Source: Novipirellula aureliae
GTDB lineage: Bacteria; Planctomycetota; Planctomycetia; Pirellulales; Pirellulaceae
Direction: 5' to 3'
Length of the DNA: 64,000 nt
Assembly (NCBI RefSeq): GCF_007860185.1
Contig: NZ_SJPY01000003.1
Location: 124,001 to 188,000 of the forward strand
Shown: positions 61,725 through 64,000 of the stretch, piece after piece
Position numbering within the stretch: the first letter of the stretch is position 1
How the letters are laid out: each line of letters begins with the position of its first letter
Position numbers and translations under genes: made by a program
Notes under the pieces: model-generated
What the model was told of the DNA's origin: nothing
What the model saw: the letters and a program-made list of their open reading frames with translations, nothing else
Database searches by the model: none

Positions 61725-62231
61725 GTGTCTGGTTCATCTTCAACGCCCTTACCACCCACCAATGTTTCGTTATCGCCGCGTGAACGCTTCGAAGAGTACT
61801 TGCAAACCCGTGGCCTTCGGCAGACAAACCAGAGGAAGTTTCTGCTTGATAAAATTTTTAGCGAGCACGAGCACTTTGATGCCGACGAACTGATCGACAG
61901 ACTTCCGAGCAAGGGCTCGAAGAACTACGTCAGCAATGCAACGGTTTATCGGACGCTGCGAGAATTTGTCGACGCAGGATTGTTAAAGAGTTTTCAGCTC
62001 GAAGGACGAATGGTCTACGAGCATGATTACGGGTATCCCCAACACGACCATCTATACTGTACCGTTTGCCGCGAATTGTTTGAGTTTCAAAGCGAAGCTT
62101 TGACGGCGATCCGCGACCAAGTGGCATCCGAACAGGGTTTTCGGATATCGGGACACCGCATGATTATTCACGGGGTTTGTCGAGAGTGCAGCAAGAATCG
62201 CCGCAAGAAGCGTCGTCAAGATCTCGTTTGA
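61725..62231 (+). CDS. Fur-family metal-dependent transcription regulator
   Basis: About 168 aa from GTG 61725; a TTG at 61716 is also possible and neither has a clear ribosome binding site. The winged helix is plain (LRQTNQRKFLLDKIFSEHEH, then VSNATVYRTLREFVDAGLLK), as is the metal-binding dimer domain (HDHLYCTVCRELFEFQSEAL, later HGVCRECSKN). Both CxxC pairs needed for structural zinc are present. The basic tail (NRRKKRRQDL) is extra. It cannot be assigned to Fur, Zur or PerR with certainty. Its 3' end overlaps a convergent unknown gene by 16 bases. Confidence 0.9.
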   Translation: MSGSSSTPLPPTNVSLSPRERFEEYLQTRGLRQTNQRKFLLDKIFSEHEHFDADELIDRLPSKGSKNYVSNATVYRTLREFVDAGLLKSFQLEGRMVYEHDYGYPQHDHLYCTVCRELFEFQSEALTAIRDQVASEQGFRISGHRMIIHGVCRECSKNRRKKRRQDLV

Positions 62232-62650
62232 TTGGGCTCCGTTTCGCGAAGCTGTTTAATGATTGCTGAAAAGACCGCTTCATTCGCATCAAAATCACGG
62301 CATTCGGCCTGAAATTGAATCACAAACCGTTGGCCATCGAGCGGAGCGATGATGAGGCGAGAAACAATCATTAGATCGAGGTAGTAAAACCTCAAATCGG
62401 CAGCAACCCCCTCGTCTAGGAAAGCATCGATTGGAAGCAGCTCCTTTTCGACTTCACCGTAGTCTGCCCCTATCGCGGCAGCGATCTGGTCTAAAATGAC
62501 GGCTTCCGAATTGGTGGTCTCTTCGCGCAGAATGGAACAAAAGCCGCCGTTTGGCATTTGCAGGGTGACGCCGCCTTCAGGATCGACAACGGACACCCAA
62601 TTGTCGGGATACAGAAAGCGAAGACCGAAATGTTCAAAAGTGGCTGGCAT
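62216..62650 (-). CDS. hypothetical protein, unknown
   Basis: 144 aa, soluble, alpha/beta, without signal peptide. The opening FEHFGLRFLYPDNWVSVVDP and later GFCSILREETTNSEAVILDQ resemble the small 'photosystem-P-like' or DUF1795-like fold that starts with a strand and an FxYPxxW motif, but I cannot name a family with confidence. It converges with fur and overlaps its last 16 bases. Confidence 0.7.
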   Translation of the reverse strand: MPATFEHFGLRFLYPDNWVSVVDPEGGVTLQMPNGGFCSILREETTNSEAVILDQIAAAIGADYGEVEKELLPIDAFLDEGVAADLRFYYLDLMIVSRLIIAPLDGQRFVIQFQAECRDFDANEAVFSAIIKQLRETEPNQTRS

Positions 62651-62731
62651 GACTCGTTTAGACCTTCAGGATGAATATTGAATGCCGGAAAGGCGTTGCG
62701 ATTTAGGGGCAGAATTTGCTAATAGTCGAAA

Positions 62732-63652
62732 ATGAGATCTACTTTTCTACCGATTGTAATGTGCGCAGTGCTGCTGGTTCCAGCCGGTTGCCGCTCAATT
62801 CGTCGAATCGGGGAAAGTAGGCAATCGATCGCGGCGCGCCGATTGTCAGGGCAAGGCTTCAACGCAATGCACAGCGACCGTTGGGATGTTGCCGAAACGT
62901 TGTTTGCCGACGCGCTTGAGGTATCTGCCACGGACGACCGAGCTCATTGGGGGTTATCGGAATCGCTTTGGCAGCGGGGCGAATACGATTTAGCGATCGA
63001 GCACATGGAACAGGCGGTGCGTCTGAGCGCAAGTGATCCCAAGCGAGTCCAGCGACTGGGGCGAATGTACTTGAACGTGGGGCGGCTCGAAGAGGCTCAA
63101 AAACAAAGCCAAATTGCCTTGGCGACCTCACGCTCGTCGGCGGACGTGTGGGCACTTCGCGGCGATTGCCTGCTCGCAGCTGGCCAGCTTACCGATGCTC
63201 TCGCCGCCTACCACCGGGCCTTGGCCATTCAACCCGATTATCCGGAAGTTCAATTACAAACCGCCGAGATCTATCATCGCGAAAATCGTTACGGTCGGCT
63301 GCTGGCGACGCTCGACCGATTGCAAGACAGCGTCGGTGCCGAGGCCACTCCAGTGCGAGCGGATGTTTTGCAAGGTATTGCCATGCGGCATGCTGGACGT
63401 TTCGCCGAAGCCCAAAAAAGCTTTGCTCGGGCAATCGGGAAAGATCCTACGGATGCATCCCTGCATCTCGAGGTCGCATCGCTGATGCTTGAGAGCGGTC
63501 ATCTCGAGGAAGCAAAACTCGCGTTGACGACCGCATTATCGATCGATCCTAACTCGCTCCAGCAGGACAATTGGGTGGAACGGTTCAAAGAGCAGCAAGA
63601 GCGTTTGGCGCTGCAACAACAAGTCGCCGAAAACCAAACGAATTTGCGATAA
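62732..63652 (+). CDS. TPR-repeat lipoprotein
   Basis: 306 aa. A short signal ends in the lipobox VPAGC (C20), so it is likely lipid-anchored outside the cytoplasm. The rest is at least six tetratricopeptide repeats, with clear units around WDVAETLFADALEVSATDDR, YDLAIEHMEQAVRLSASDPK, LTDALAAYHRALAIQPDYPE, FAEAQKSFARAIGKDPTDAS and LEEAKLALTTALSIDPNSLQ. TPR domains bind partner proteins; none is indicated by the context. A weak hairpin (tgcgat/atcgca) overlaps the stop codon. Confidence 0.9.
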   Translation: MRSTFLPIVMCAVLLVPAGCRSIRRIGESRQSIAARRLSGQGFNAMHSDRWDVAETLFADALEVSATDDRAHWGLSESLWQRGEYDLAIEHMEQAVRLSASDPKRVQRLGRMYLNVGRLEEAQKQSQIALATSRSSADVWALRGDCLLAAGQLTDALAAYHRALAIQPDYPEVQLQTAEIYHRENRYGRLLATLDRLQDSVGAEATPVRADVLQGIAMRHAGRFAEAQKSFARAIGKDPTDASLHLEVASLMLESGHLEEAKLALTTALSIDPNSLQQDNWVERFKEQQERLALQQQVAENQTNLR

Positions 63653-63766
63653 AATCGCAGCAAACTTTTCAATTTCCATTCGACTTTCACTGTTTTGTGA
63701 CGTACGGTTAGATTGGAAGCGACTTCTTATCTAGCCATCGATATGTCTATCCGCATGAGTTAATCA

Positions 63767-64000
63767 ATGTCAGCACCTAATCTATCGTCTCACGATCTCG
63801 TCAATGCTGGTGATGCATTCGCCATTTCAAACGCAATCCCAGTGAAGAAAAAATCTGCAGAGAATTCGGAAAGAGCGTTCGTTGAGCGACGAAAATCGGC
63901 GTTCAAATCACGCGGCGAAAGAAGACAATTCGGATCCTCTCACGCCGGACTGACCGAACCAGGACGAGAATTGGCACTCGCAATTGACCAGTATAAAGTC
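63767..64000 (+). CDS. small basic protein, 5' part (cut by window end)
   Basis: ATG at 63767 and open to the last base (78 codons seen). The translation has a Lys/Ala-rich start, then RAFVERRKSAFKSRGERRQF and SHAGLTEPGRELALAIDQYK. The pattern RERRQF..LT..GRELA.AID.YK is typical of small planctomycete proteins of unknown function, but I base this on resemblance only. Confidence 0.65.
   Translation, partial: MSAPNLSSHDLVNAGDAFAISNAIPVKKKSAENSERAFVERRKSAFKSRGERRQFGSSHAGLTEPGRELALAIDQYKV

Overview
The window looks like chromosome from a planctomycete, most likely Pirellulaceae (Rhodopirellula or a close relative). The main evidence is a secreted YTV-repeat protein, formylglycine sulfatases, a kinase with an extracytoplasmic sensor, a 5.4-kaa surface protein with an LEDRILLSG N-terminus, and many small hairpin repeats between genes. 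This placement comes from gene content, not from a search. Coding density is high, genes lie on both strands, and several operons have 4-base start/stop overlaps.

Layout. 1-6.8 kb: tail of a DUF4129 protein, a Ser/Thr kinase, PEP carboxylase and a ZIP metal transporter. 7.3-13.2 kb: a complete RND tripartite efflux operon (outer membrane factor, adaptor, pump). 13.5-16.8 kb: a patatin-like lipase facing a YTV-repeat cell-surface protein, with a terminator hairpin between them. 17.2-23.8 kb (minus strand): a four-gene export cassette of TolC, HlyD, GAF-like/HlyD, and a PqqD-like/M50 peptidase/HlyD fusion. It contains no ABC ATPase. 24.4-40.8 kb: a divergent giant gene built from DUF4347, LamG, beta-helix, C-type lectin, cadherin-like and 15 tandem VCBS repeats. 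Its stop codon lies in a palindromic repeat that opens a 5.6-copy, 134-bp tandem array. 41.5-47.0 kb: a GQSN carbohydrate esterase, an unknown protein and two sulfatases, suggesting use of sulfated, acetylated polysaccharides. 47.1-51.6 kb: ruvC, cysS, slyX, a zinc metallopeptidase and apbE. 52.3-52.5 kb: tRNA-Ser(GCT) and tRNA-Lys(TTT). 52.8-64 kb: a TauE-like exporter, an scpA-MBL-hemW operon, a lone eboE, a TerB-coaB-pyrD operon, an FlgM-like anti-sigma factor, a Fur regulator, an unknown protein, a TPR lipoprotein and the start of a small gene cut by the window end.

The most interesting unit is 17.2-40.8 kb. I infer that the cassette exports the giant protein. The PqqD-like domain could read the short LEDRILLSG leader, the M50 domain could cut it, and the HlyD and TolC parts could form the conduit. 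This is a hypothesis from gene order and domain content only.

A second theme is small hairpin repeats: a 116-bp element present twice in opposite orientation 45 kb apart, a family sharing a CGTGGC-GGCTT core at four loci, a 28-bp perfect inverted repeat, and 33-bp tandem hairpins between convergent genes.
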